From positions 1,736,001 through 1,800,000 of the forward strand of contig NZ_JAFNPF010000001.1 of the NCBI RefSeq assembly GCF_026535915.1: a stretch of 64,000 nt of DNA, read 5' to 3'. The DNA is from Snodgrassella sp945267035. GTDB lineage: Bacteria; Pseudomonadota; Gammaproteobacteria; Burkholderiales; Neisseriaceae. Below, in pieces: positions 37,591-46,023 of the stretch (positions within the stretch are counted from its first letter, which is position 1; each line of letters starts with the position of its first letter). The position numbers were made by a program, and so were the translations under genes. Under the pieces are notes generated by a model. That model ran no database searches, was not told the DNA's origin, and saw only the letters and a list, made by a program, of their open reading frames with translations.

Positions 37591-38085
37591 TCATTTTGCC
37601 TTTTCCTGCTGTACATGAAATATCAACTTATCCGCTTTATTCTTATCAATTATTAGCATTAAGAAAGGATGGATGGAGTAATTGATCGCAGCGCCAGATT
37701 TTACTTTTAGAAATAAATGTAATGTTCTTCCATCTTGTCTTAAAGCAACCGGAGTGATTTCCATCGATCTTTGTACCACGCCAGCATCATAGACCAATAC
37801 TTCCTCCTTTTCAAAATCAATCGCTCGATTTTTCCAGGAAGAAGCTGTATATGCATAGCCAAAATACTGATTAAAAACTGATTGACTTTTAATTCGTGCT
37901 GGAACCTGATTTTTGACGGTATTTTTAATAAAATATACCTTGCCTTGATAATAGGGAATTTCAACCGAATTCTTAATCAACGTATCACTGTTATATTCTG
38001 TGGTGGAAGAAGACTTAGGATTACTACAAGCACTTAACTGAAGACTCAGGCAGATAAGCAATAAAGAAAATATAGATCGCTTCAT
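37591..38085 (-). CDS. Small hypothetical lipoprotein
   Basis: 164 residues. The signal MKRSIFSLLLICLSLQLSAC ends in a good lipobox (LSAC), so the protein should be lipidated and face the periplasm. The mature part is a beta-rich domain of about 140 residues with FGYAYTASSWKNRAIDFEKE and VLVYDAGVVQRSMEITPVAL; the EVLVYDAG strand recalls small protease-inhibitor-like folds but I do not claim a family. Start decided by AAGGAG 7 bases before the ATG at 38085; the longer frame to 38139 overlaps the upstream gene. It follows the DUF423 gene by 34 bases on the same strand, probably co-transcribed. Confidence 0.7.
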   Translation of the reverse strand: MKRSIFSLLLICLSLQLSACSNPKSSSTTEYNSDTLIKNSVEIPYYQGKVYFIKNTVKNQVPARIKSQSVFNQYFGYAYTASSWKNRAIDFEKEEVLVYDAGVVQRSMEITPVALRQDGRTLHLFLKVKSGAAINYSIHPFLMLIIDKNKADKLIFHVQQEKAK

Positions 38086-38119
38086 ATCATCACTCCTTGC
38101 AGTAAAATAGCCAACAAAG

Positions 38120-38482
38120 TCAATATTGTTTGAACGCAACTCTCGCCAACGCCAACCAGCCTAAGATCATTGCCACGCCACCTACAGGTGTAATTGCACC
38201 CAACCAGCCAGGCAGCCCTAATGCCATCAAATACAACGATCCACAAAATACCACTATACCAAACTGCAGCAGGCAAAATGGTAATTTTACTTTCATATAG
38301 GGAACAGCTTTAACTAGTATCCCCATGGCTACTTGTCCTAAAGCATGATAGAAAAAATATTGTGTAGCAGTGTGCCACCATTCTAGTTGTTGAGTATCAG
38401 CAAAACTCTTCAATCCATGTGCGCCAAAAGCACCCAACATCACCGCTAAAGCAAGATTAATTGATGCAAACCCTAACCACAT
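38120..38482 (-). CDS. DUF423 family inner-membrane protein (YgdD-like)
   Basis: 120 residues, almost entirely hydrophobic with four predicted membrane helices (about 4-22, 42-60, 68-88, 94-114). The N-terminal GAFGAHGLK and WWHTATQYFFYHALGQVAMG segments are hallmarks of DUF423. Function is unknown for the family. The 12-bp inverted repeat at 38526-38561 lies in its leader. Likely first gene of a two-gene unit with the small lipoprotein. Confidence 0.88.
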   Translation of the reverse strand: MWLGFASINLALAVMLGAFGAHGLKSFADTQQLEWWHTATQYFFYHALGQVAMGILVKAVPYMKVKLPFCLLQFGIVVFCGSLYLMALGLPGWLGAITPVGGVAMILGWLALARVAFKQY

Positions 38483-38525
38483 AATTTTCCTTAACCCTTA
38501 AAATAACAACTTTTTTGTCACTATA

Positions 38526-38561
38526 AATAATGAAGAACTTTATTGATCCTTCTTCATTATT
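38526..38561. repeat. 12-bp inverted repeat upstream of the DUF423 gene
   Basis: AATAATGAAGAA at 38526-38537 is the exact reverse complement of TTCTTCATTATT at 38550-38561, with a 12-base spacer. It sits 44-79 bases upstream of the DUF423 start. No T-run follows on either strand, so a terminator is unlikely. It may be an operator or an mRNA hairpin. Confidence 0.6.
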
Positions 38562-39478
38562 CCCCAAGAAATGCCTAGTATTTGCCATTGTATATCCAAG
38601 TCACTTTTTCTTTGGCAAACCTTAAAATAGTTCAAAAGCAAACTGTAGCAATTACCGTACCAAGTGCTAAGCAGCAGATGATTTTGATATTGGTCGATCT
38701 GAAACTTAAAAATAATTTGAAAACACAATAAATATCCAGAGATATTTGTTTATAACAATAAAATCAGACAAACACAAATGAACAACCTTAATTAAGGACG
38801 ATAAAGATACGATGAAAAATGTTGACTCCTTGTTCAGGCATCAGTAAGCACGATTAACGAAATGCTTATTGTAAACGCTTATCATAGAGAAGGAAGTTAT
38901 TGATAGAACAACCCACCGTTATTTCGCCAGAACTAACATGGGTAAAAATATAAGAGCAGAAAATGTTAAATCATAACACCACGATCATAAGAGACCTATG
39001 CCAGCTATCAAATTAATCGTGCTAACCAAAATTTATATTTTATTCAGACGTAGACAAATCTGAAAAAAAGATTTCTCCACGAAAGTAATCGTATATAAAA
39101 ACCATGTAACTAGTATTAGAATCTAAATATCACTTATTGATTTGAATAAATCTTGAGTTTAAAAGGGTCTAAAGACTCAGCGGAACTGAACAGAATGTTT
39201 AATCTTTCATGAACATATTCTTATAGAATAATTAAAACTGGCGTATTTATCTAAACAGATTCCCTAGGAACACAGAAAAATCACAAATATAATTAAATCA
39301 ATAAAATAGATGCATTTTTGCGGTGTAACTTTAATCAACACCTTGTAAAAACTTGGGCTTCCTTTTCAATCGGCTTATGCAATTACCTTATACGACAGAA
39401 ATATCTTACAATAACTCTAATGTTAATGCTTATTATTAACGCTATAGATTCCATTATTAATCTTTACAACCCATATAA
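38562..39478. other. AT-rich spacer, no gene recognised
   Basis: About 900 bases between divergent genes. A 62-codon minus-strand frame at 38540-38728 overlaps the inverted repeat and lacks a ribosome-binding site; I do not count it. Promoters for both flanking genes are expected. Confidence 0.4.
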
Positions 39479-39868
39479 ATGTATTATGAAAAAATTTTAG
39501 CATTCATTACTTATATTGGACTTATTATTTATACGCTTAATGCAGCCTATTTCGATCATCGGTTAAAAGTAAATGGAATTGAAACCACAGCCATCATTAA
39601 AAACGTCCATAATTACAAAGTTAAAAATCAGGATGAGGCTGTCGTTACCGTGCAGTTTACTGACCGATTAAACAAAACCTATGTTACCAAAATGACTACT
39701 CATAATTCATATTCCCCAGATTCAACCATCCAAATCATTTATGATAAAAATAAACCTCAAGTCGCGGATATAGTAGGCAATAGATACTATAAGGATGAAT
39801 TAACCATTCTTTTTTGGGGCGTTATGCTAATCACCATCGCACTTTGTATCTTTAGACCTCAGTTATAG
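39479..39868 (+). CDS. DUF3592-like small membrane protein
   Basis: 129 residues. A membrane helix at about 6-25, an outward soluble beta domain of about 75 residues, and a second helix at about 108-124. The soluble part has the DUF3592 look: GIETTAIIKNV, then VTVQFTDRLNKTYVTKM and IQIIYDKNKPQVADI. Function of the family is unknown. There is no obvious Shine-Dalgarno sequence before the ATG, so the start is less certain. No partner genes; it stands alone between AT-rich spacers. Confidence 0.65.
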   Translation: MYYEKILAFITYIGLIIYTLNAAYFDHRLKVNGIETTAIIKNVHNYKVKNQDEAVVTVQFTDRLNKTYVTKMTTHNSYSPDSTIQIIYDKNKPQVADIVGNRYYKDELTILFWGVMLITIALCIFRPQL

Positions 39869-40554
39869 CTTAATAATGTTTTCTCGGCTGATTGATTTAA
39901 ATGCAGCGTTTAATCAGAATCTATAACCATAAAAATTTTTCAACTCATTAAATGTAGTGCATAAATTTATAATCATCTGATTTTACTGCAACAATCCTAG
40001 CCCTAAAAAATATATTGACCATACAATACACAATACGATTAATAGTTGCTAAATGCGCTGCCTGAAATTTTTTTATGATGACATCCATAATGCAATCTAG
40101 AATGAAAAAAACATGTGCCATCTTAAGGAATTGTTAATCGAACATCACCTTTATGCTATCGATTCGGCAAAGAAAACTACATACAGGTGTAACCAGACTG
40201 ATTCCTGTTTACTACCAAAACTGTGAGGAAAAAAGAATTAACTGACCTGTTGAATTTAGCTTAACCTTTGGTGAGTAAATTTTTTTTATTTAATTCATTT
40301 TGCATAGGTATTAACTCAATCTTACTTCCAGAATAAAAATTTGGTCTCAAAGCCTCTCAAAAACAGGTACATTTCCAGAACAACAGTATAAATCAAATAG
40401 CAATATTCTAATTTGGGTCAAAACTGCAGCGACATAGGCAGTAAACTGGATTGATACACTCAATCATGTTTATTATCTTATTTAAATTCGCTTTTTCTGC
40501 ACTTAAAATTTTCTCATTAATCGGCAAAATTTTGACCAAAATGGAGATTTTAAT
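39869..40554. other. Spacer with one uptake-sequence-like 10-mer
   Basis: About 690 bases without a gene. GCTGCCTGAA at 40057-40066 matches the arms of the pnp terminator hairpin exactly. Nothing else recognised. Confidence 0.45.
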
Positions 40555-40602
40555 CACAAAAAAAATTGATTCATCTCTTTAAATGAGAAATGAATCAATT
40601 TT
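40555..40602 (-). terminator. Terminator of the small secreted-protein gene
   Basis: AAAATTGATTCAT at 40562-40574 pairs with ATGAATCAATTTT at 40590-40602; an inner CTC/GAG pairing is possible. An A-run at about 40553-40565 gives a T-run on the minus strand. It lies 18 bases after the stop of the gene at 40621. Confidence 0.8.
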
Positions 40603-40620
40603 GAGCATCAAAAACAAATT

Positions 40621-40902
40621 TTATTTACAGTTGATGCCTGCTATTTGTGGGGTGGCCGCTTCACCAACTTTAATGACACAAGTTGTTTTACTGCTGCCAG
40701 AGACAGTTAGATTTGCACCGTTAAGTTGCAAATTTACCGGTTCACTCACCCCCATTTTGACAGCAGTAGAGGCGAGCTTCTGTACGTCTGCCGGCGTATA
40801 AGGGGTATTGTTTGCATTCACTTTAATGTCTTTTGCATTGACACATACGGTCATAGCCAAGCCTAAACTGAATATTAAACTGTTACGAAATAATTTATTC
40901 AT
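40621..40902 (-). CDS. Small secreted protein, unknown function
   Basis: 93 residues. A signal peptide (LFRNSLIFSLGLAMTVCVNA, then KDIKV) predicts export, leaving about 70 mature residues. The mature protein contains VNANNTPYTPADVQKLASTA, a GVSEPVNLQLNGANLTVSGS strand pair and two Cys near the end (TTCVIKVGE and INCK), likely a disulfide. AAAGGAATCCG precedes the ATG at 40902 and a strong terminator follows, so it is a well-formed monocistronic gene. I do not recognise the family. Confidence 0.7.
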   Translation of the reverse strand: MNKLFRNSLIFSLGLAMTVCVNAKDIKVNANNTPYTPADVQKLASTAVKMGVSEPVNLQLNGANLTVSGSSKTTCVIKVGEAATPQIAGINCK

Positions 40903-41153
40903 CGGATTCCTTTCCGAAAACCAACCTTAAAATAAGTATCGGATCTTATGTAGCTATAGTCGACACTTAAAAATCTGCATTACACTTAATATTATGGTGC
41001 TTTTACGAAGACATTCAAGTCATTTCTCCGTTATTACACCAAAATTTCAATCATGTAATAATATTTAAGTTAGCGAATATATTAACACAAAATCCGATTG
41101 TCTTAATTTAGATTTATTAATGCTGGGTTCAGAAACAACAACTTTCAGCCAGA

Positions 41154-41261
41154 TTAATTGTCTAACTGTTCCCGGTCATGCTGGTACTCACCCCATAATG
41201 CATTCACTACAGCGAACAGCACTGCAAAACCTATTCCTAAGCACCATGCAAAATACCACAT
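41154..41261 (-). CDS. cydX: Cytochrome bd accessory subunit CydX
   Basis: 35 residues, single membrane helix, too short for standard gene finding. It starts MWYFAWCLGIGFAVLFAVVN and continues ALWGEYQHDREQ, matching the CydX/YbgT pattern (MWYFAWILG.. with a Glu soon after the helix). AAGGAG lies 5-6 bases before the ATG at 41261. It follows cydB by 44 bases on the same strand, as expected. CydX stabilises the haem sites of the CydAB oxidase (established for E. coli). Confidence 0.93.
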   Translation of the reverse strand: MWYFAWCLGIGFAVLFAVVNALWGEYQHDREQLDN

Positions 41262-41305
41262 ATAAACTCCTTTTTATATTGCTGAATTTAGGCAAGCAAT
41301 ACTGG

Positions 41306-42454
41306 TCAATATAAACTGTGATCATTCTCTTTAATCATGTCCGTTGTGATCTTACCGCGCATGACTTTATAGCACCAACTGGTGTACAACACGATAATCG
41401 GTACAAAGATCAAAGCAACAACCAACATGATCGTTAGTGTAGTCTCACTCGAACTAGCATCCCAAACCGTCAGACTGGAGCGTAAATCAGTATTAGATGG
41501 CATCATGAATGGGAACATGGCTACACCCGCAGTGCCAATCACGCCAGCCAATCCGATGGCAGAAGCCCAAAAAGCTGTAAAGATTTTGTCTGCTTTGGCT
41601 AATAACCATGCAAGAATAAATCCAGCATAGGCCAAAATAGGCACAATAAACAAAATCGGATGCTCTACATAATTATTCAACCATGCACCAACTGCTACTG
41701 TTACCTGCTTATTCAGCGGATCTGGTGAAGCATCAGGAATATAGCTACCTGCTACCATGCTATAACCGTTAATGCCAAATTTGATCCAGATCCCGGCTAA
41801 GGTAAAGGTGATCAATAACACAATCAATGCCCAAGTACTGGCTTTCTTCGCCCGCTGTTTGATTATGTTATCACTGCGTAAGGCTAAATAAATTGCGCCG
41901 TGAAAAATAATCATGGCAACCGATACGACGCCACATAGCAAACTAAACGGATTGAGCAAGCCCCAGAAAGAACCTGTATAGAAAGAACGCAAATCTTCAG
42001 TAAAATGGAAGGGCACACCCAATAATAGGTTACCAAAGGCCACACCAAAGATCAGTGGTGGGACAAAGCTGCCGACAAACAATAACCAATCCCAGCTATT
42101 GCGCCAAGTAGGATTATTGATTTTACTACGATAATCAAATCCGACCGGACGGAAAAACAATGCCCATAATACTGCCATCATCGCCCAGTAAAAACCAGAA
42201 AAAGCGGTTGCATACACATAAGGCCAAGCAGCAAATATGGCTCCGCCACCGGTGATAAACCATACCTGATTACCATCCCAGTGTGGTGCAATACTGTTAA
42301 TTAAAACTCGACGTTCATCATCGTTTTTACCGATAAAGGGCAATAAACATCCCACCCCCATATCCTGACCGTCCATGACTGCAAAGCCAATCAACAGAAC
42401 ACCGAGCAATAGCCACCAGATGAATTTCAATACTGAATAATCTAAGAATTCCAT
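41306..42454 (-). CDS. cydB: Cytochrome bd ubiquinol oxidase subunit II
   Basis: 382 residues. An integral membrane partner of CydA with about eight helices. The N-terminal KFIWWLLLGVLLIGFAVMDG and DMGVGCLLPF motif (family GxDxGVG), the HWDGNQVW signature and ALFFRPVGFDYR are characteristic. The complex oxidises quinol and reduces oxygen with high affinity and tolerates cyanide or NO. It begins 9 bases after cydA and is followed by cydX; the three form one operon. Confidence 0.97.
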   Translation of the reverse strand: MEFLDYSVLKFIWWLLLGVLLIGFAVMDGQDMGVGCLLPFIGKNDDERRVLINSIAPHWDGNQVWFITGGGAIFAAWPYVYATAFSGFYWAMMAVLWALFFRPVGFDYRSKINNPTWRNSWDWLLFVGSFVPPLIFGVAFGNLLLGVPFHFTEDLRSFYTGSFWGLLNPFSLLCGVVSVAMIIFHGAIYLALRSDNIIKQRAKKASTWALIVLLITFTLAGIWIKFGINGYSMVAGSYIPDASPDPLNKQVTVAVGAWLNNYVEHPILFIVPILAYAGFILAWLLAKADKIFTAFWASAIGLAGVIGTAGVAMFPFMMPSNTDLRSSLTVWDASSSETTLTIMLVVALIFVPIIVLYTSWCYKVMRGKITTDMIKENDHSLY

Positions 42455-42463
42455 GGTTCACTC

Positions 42464-44008
42464 CTAGTGTTTTGTTTCAATATCATAACGGCCGGTACCC
42501 AGCGAACCTGGACCTTGACGGGAAAAACGAACCATTAGATAAACTTCAACAATCAATAAGATCGTATAGAGCACTGTAAATCCGAAGATCGAACCCCATA
42601 TGCTGGCGGTTGTCAGCGACGACGCAGATAAACTAGTTGGCAAGACGCCATATACAGTCCAAGGCTGACGGCCATATTCCGCCACAAACCAACCTGCTTC
42701 ACATGCCAGCCACGGTAATGGAAAACTCCACAGAACTAATTTCAGTAACCAGCGTTTTTCCGCAAAGGTATTGCGGATAGATGAATACAATGCCACAAGA
42801 ATCACTACCAGCATCAGGAATCCACACAATACCATCAAGCGGAAACTCCAGAACATAGGAGCGACACGTGGTATGGTTTCTCGGGCAGCATGAGCGATGT
42901 CTTGTTGCGTTGCCTGACGCACATCCGGTACATAAGATTTCAACAATAATCCAAAGCCTAGATCATCGCCATATTGCTTTAACGCTGCCTGAGCCTGTAC
43001 ATCATTGCGATTTTTACGCAGTGTTTCCAGAGCAACAACAGCTTCACGACCATTCTCTATTCGCTTGGTATTATGAGCAATAATCTCTTTGATACCCGGA
43101 ATCTGTGTATTCAATGATCTGGTACCAATAATACCCATTGCATAAGGAATTCGGATGGCTGCATCGTTTTTCATTTCTTTTTCATTTGGAAAAGCGATCA
43201 AATTGAATGGTGCCGGTGCGGGATCGGTTTCCCACATCGCTTCCAGAGTAGCCATTTTGGTTTGCTGTGCTTTACCAATGGTATAACCGGATTCATCACC
43301 TAAAATGATTACGGACAAAATTGAGGCAGCACCGAATGCGACTGCAATGCGAAAACTCTTTTTGGCAAACTCAACATCTTGTTTACGCAGTAAATACCAT
43401 GCAGATATGGCCATAACAAAAATGGATGCCGTCACATAACCAGCTGATACGGTGTGTACAAATTTATTTTGAGCGATTTCACTGAGGAAAATCTCAGCAA
43501 AACTGGACATTTCCATGCGCATAGATTCAAAATTGAAATGTGCGCCAACCGGATCCTGCATCCAGCCGTTTGCCACCAAAATCCACAAAGCCGATAAGTT
43601 GGTACCCACAGCCATCAGGATGGTAATGAAAAGATGCTTGGGTCTACTCAGGCGATCCCAGCCAAAAAAGAATAATCCAACAAATGTGGACTCAAGAAAG
43701 AAGGCCATCAATGCTTCAATAGCCAGTGGAGCGCCAAAAATATCACCTACATAGTGAGAGTAGTATGACCAGTTAGTTCCAAACTGAAACTCCATGGTAA
43801 TGCCTGTGGTGACACCTAGAGCAAAGTTAATGCCGAACAATTTACCCCAGAAGCGAGTCATGTCTTTATAAACTTCTTTACCAGTTAACACATAAACAGA
43901 CTCCATGATAACTAATATCCAGGTCATGCCTAATGTTAATGGTACAAACAAAAAGTGATAAAGAGCGACCAGAGCAAACTGTAATCTTGACAGTTCTACC
44001 AGATCCAT
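42464..44008 (-). CDS. cydA: Cytochrome bd ubiquinol oxidase subunit I
   Basis: 514 residues. Carries haems b558, b595 and d. Visible features are the N-terminal LSRLQFALVALYHFLFVPLT with the axial His of the high-spin haem, EFQFGTNWSYYSHYVGDIFG, a Q-loop region (about 255-345), and the GRQPWTVYGVLPT motif near the C-terminus. Length fits the CydA type with a moderately long Q-loop. It follows cydC by a 361-base gap that holds candidate FNR-like and Fur-like boxes, so cydABX probably has its own promoter responding to oxygen. Confidence 0.97.
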   Translation of the reverse strand: MDLVELSRLQFALVALYHFLFVPLTLGMTWILVIMESVYVLTGKEVYKDMTRFWGKLFGINFALGVTTGITMEFQFGTNWSYYSHYVGDIFGAPLAIEALMAFFLESTFVGLFFFGWDRLSRPKHLFITILMAVGTNLSALWILVANGWMQDPVGAHFNFESMRMEMSSFAEIFLSEIAQNKFVHTVSAGYVTASIFVMAISAWYLLRKQDVEFAKKSFRIAVAFGAASILSVIILGDESGYTIGKAQQTKMATLEAMWETDPAPAPFNLIAFPNEKEMKNDAAIRIPYAMGIIGTRSLNTQIPGIKEIIAHNTKRIENGREAVVALETLRKNRNDVQAQAALKQYGDDLGFGLLLKSYVPDVRQATQQDIAHAARETIPRVAPMFWSFRLMVLCGFLMLVVILVALYSSIRNTFAEKRWLLKLVLWSFPLPWLACEAGWFVAEYGRQPWTVYGVLPTSLSASSLTTASIWGSIFGFTVLYTILLIVEVYLMVRFSRQGPGSLGTGRYDIETKH

Positions 44009-44027
44009 AGTGCTATTCCTTGTACGT

Positions 44028-44046
44028 AATAATAATTATTATCATT
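44028..44046 (-). promoter_or_regulatory. Candidate Fur-like box at the cydA leader
   Basis: AATAATAATTATTATCATT matches the 19-bp Fur consensus at 13 positions and is nearly palindromic. It ends 20 bases upstream of the cydA ATG, where a repressor could block initiation or translation. In such AT-rich DNA chance matches occur. Confidence 0.3.
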
Positions 44047-44130
44047 TAAACAAAGGTTTAAATAGGTATGTATTGGTAAGGATAATACATACATATAAAG
44101 AATGGCAAAATTTTTTTAATCTGTTTATGT

Positions 44131-44144
44131 CTGATTAATGTCAA
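44131..44144 (-). promoter_or_regulatory. Candidate FNR box upstream of cydA
   Basis: Read on the minus strand, TTGACATTAATCAG matches the FNR consensus TTGATnnnnATCAA at 8 of 10 specified positions. It lies about 125 bases upstream of the cydA start, a reasonable place for an oxygen-responsive regulator. Confidence 0.45.
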
Positions 44145-44369
44145 TATTTGTAGCGAAATATTTTATGTTTGTGTTTATAATAATTTTATTTGTCAAGTTT
44201 ATTTATAAATGAATTTCTGATTTACATTAAATTATCAAATATTTTTCTCATATCCAATCGACGATTTGGGTTAAATATGAGTATCAGATAGCGGTTAGAC
44301 CAAGATGCAGTCTTCTTTGCTCAATCTTAAATTTTTCATTCAAAAATAAACAAAAAATAGATTTCTTGT

Positions 44370-46022
44370 TTAAGTTATGGCCAAAACTTGCGCCTGTGGC
44401 CAGTAATTTGCCTGATGACTGGCCACAATTAAAATACCATTTTGTTGCTGAATTTCCAATATTCGAGCAATCTGAACACAGGTCTGTTCATCAATTCCGG
44501 CAAAAGGTTCATCAAGAATCATAACTGGATAGGGTCGCAAAAGAAAACGTGCTAACGCTATCCGTCTTGCTTGTCCTCCGGAAATGGCAGCGCCGTACTC
44601 TCCCAGAGCCGTATCAAGTGCCTGAGGCTGCGAACGTGCCCACTCGGCCAATTGCACTTGTTCTAAAACTGTCCACAATTCCTCATCAGAAGCATCTGCT
44701 TTTCCCAATCGCAAGTTTTCTGCCAAAGTCAGATCAAATATATCCAGTTGTTGGGACAAATAGGCTATTTTTCCCTGCCAATCCCAGATAGTATAGGGCT
44801 GGTCATTACAACTTAAGGAACCACCACAAGGTGGCAATTCGTTAGCTAAAACGGATAGTAAGGTTGATTTACCAATGCCTGATGGACCAGAAATATGTAA
44901 AATCTCTCCATTACCTATTTGAAAGTTGATATTTTCTGCACCATTGATGGCTTCAGGCCAACGAGCAGATAAATTTTCTGCTTTGATAAAAATTTGTTCA
45001 GATAATGTTTTTTGCTCCAGAGTGGAAATATTTTGCGTCTGAATGAGCTCATTAAGTCGCTTACAAGCAGCATGACATAATCCATAAGAAAGAATATTTC
45101 TCCCCAGCACCACTACGAGCTCACTAAAGCCTAAAATCATTAATAGTATCGCCAGTAGCATGGCAGCACTCATCTGTCCACGTAACATTAAGTGACTTCC
45201 CTGCCACAGTATCAGGATCATGGCTAAGGCGAGAAAAATGTGCTGCATGAGCATGATTTTTCCGGCTATTTTCTGCTGTTGAAGTTGACTGCTGACATAT
45301 TGCTGATCTTGATCGTGAAACTGGTTGGCGAAACGTGGCCATTGTTGCCATTGCAACAGAGCGGTTAGTGCGGCCAAAGGCTGCAATAAAGCTGCTCGTC
45401 GCTGTTCAACTTGCTCCGCCTGCTGTAATGCTAAGCGAAATCCGTATCTGTTACCTAAGAGAGGAATGATGACACAGGCGCACATCAGAGGGACAAAAAT
45501 TAACCCAGCTAGCATCAAACCGCCTGCAAACCAACTCCACAATGTTATCAAAAGCATCACTGTTAGCGCCCATAAAGCTGGTAAAATGACATTGAGAGGC
45601 CAAACATTGAGAAGATCAATATCACTGATCAGCCGATGCATTTGACGTATTGAAGCCGGTTTATGCTGTTGAACCTGCGCCAAATGAGCAAACATACTAC
45701 TGCGCAAATCAGACAGTAAACCCAACACTGCATCATGTGAGACCAGACGTTCTCCATACCGTCCGGCTGTACGAATAATTGCCAGTAATCTAATCACACC
45801 AGCTGGGGTGAAATAATTAAAGGTATAAGCGGTAGTTAAACTAATTAGACCAGTCAAACCTGCCGCCGTTAAAAACCATCCGGATAATGCCAACAGACCA
45901 ATACTGGAGAGCGCTGCAATCTGACCCAACAACCACGCAAATAACCAGATTTTGCGACGGCTGGACAACATACCAGACAAATGCAGACGGCCATTTTTCC
46001 ATAACAAATCAGCATTTTTCAT
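44370..46022 (-). CDS. cydC: Thiol-reductant ABC exporter subunit CydC
   Basis: 550 residues. Half of the heterodimeric CydDC ABC exporter that sends glutathione or cysteine to the periplasm and is needed to assemble cytochrome bd. Six membrane helices in the first 310 residues (IGLLALSGWFLTAAGLTG typical of CydC), then the ATPase: Walker A GPSGIGKSTLL, signature ISGGQARRIALARF, Walker B PVMILDEPFAGID. The C-terminus ends soon after the H-loop (VASHQ). It begins 1 base after cydD. A separate gap divides it from cydABX. Confidence 0.95.
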   Translation of the reverse strand: MKNADLLWKNGRLHLSGMLSSRRKIWLFAWLLGQIAALSSIGLLALSGWFLTAAGLTGLISLTTAYTFNYFTPAGVIRLLAIIRTAGRYGERLVSHDAVLGLLSDLRSSMFAHLAQVQQHKPASIRQMHRLISDIDLLNVWPLNVILPALWALTVMLLITLWSWFAGGLMLAGLIFVPLMCACVIIPLLGNRYGFRLALQQAEQVEQRRAALLQPLAALTALLQWQQWPRFANQFHDQDQQYVSSQLQQQKIAGKIMLMQHIFLALAMILILWQGSHLMLRGQMSAAMLLAILLMILGFSELVVVLGRNILSYGLCHAACKRLNELIQTQNISTLEQKTLSEQIFIKAENLSARWPEAINGAENINFQIGNGEILHISGPSGIGKSTLLSVLANELPPCGGSLSCNDQPYTIWDWQGKIAYLSQQLDIFDLTLAENLRLGKADASDEELWTVLEQVQLAEWARSQPQALDTALGEYGAAISGGQARRIALARFLLRPYPVMILDEPFAGIDEQTCVQIARILEIQQQNGILIVASHQANYWPQAQVLAIT

Positions 46023-46023
46023 A

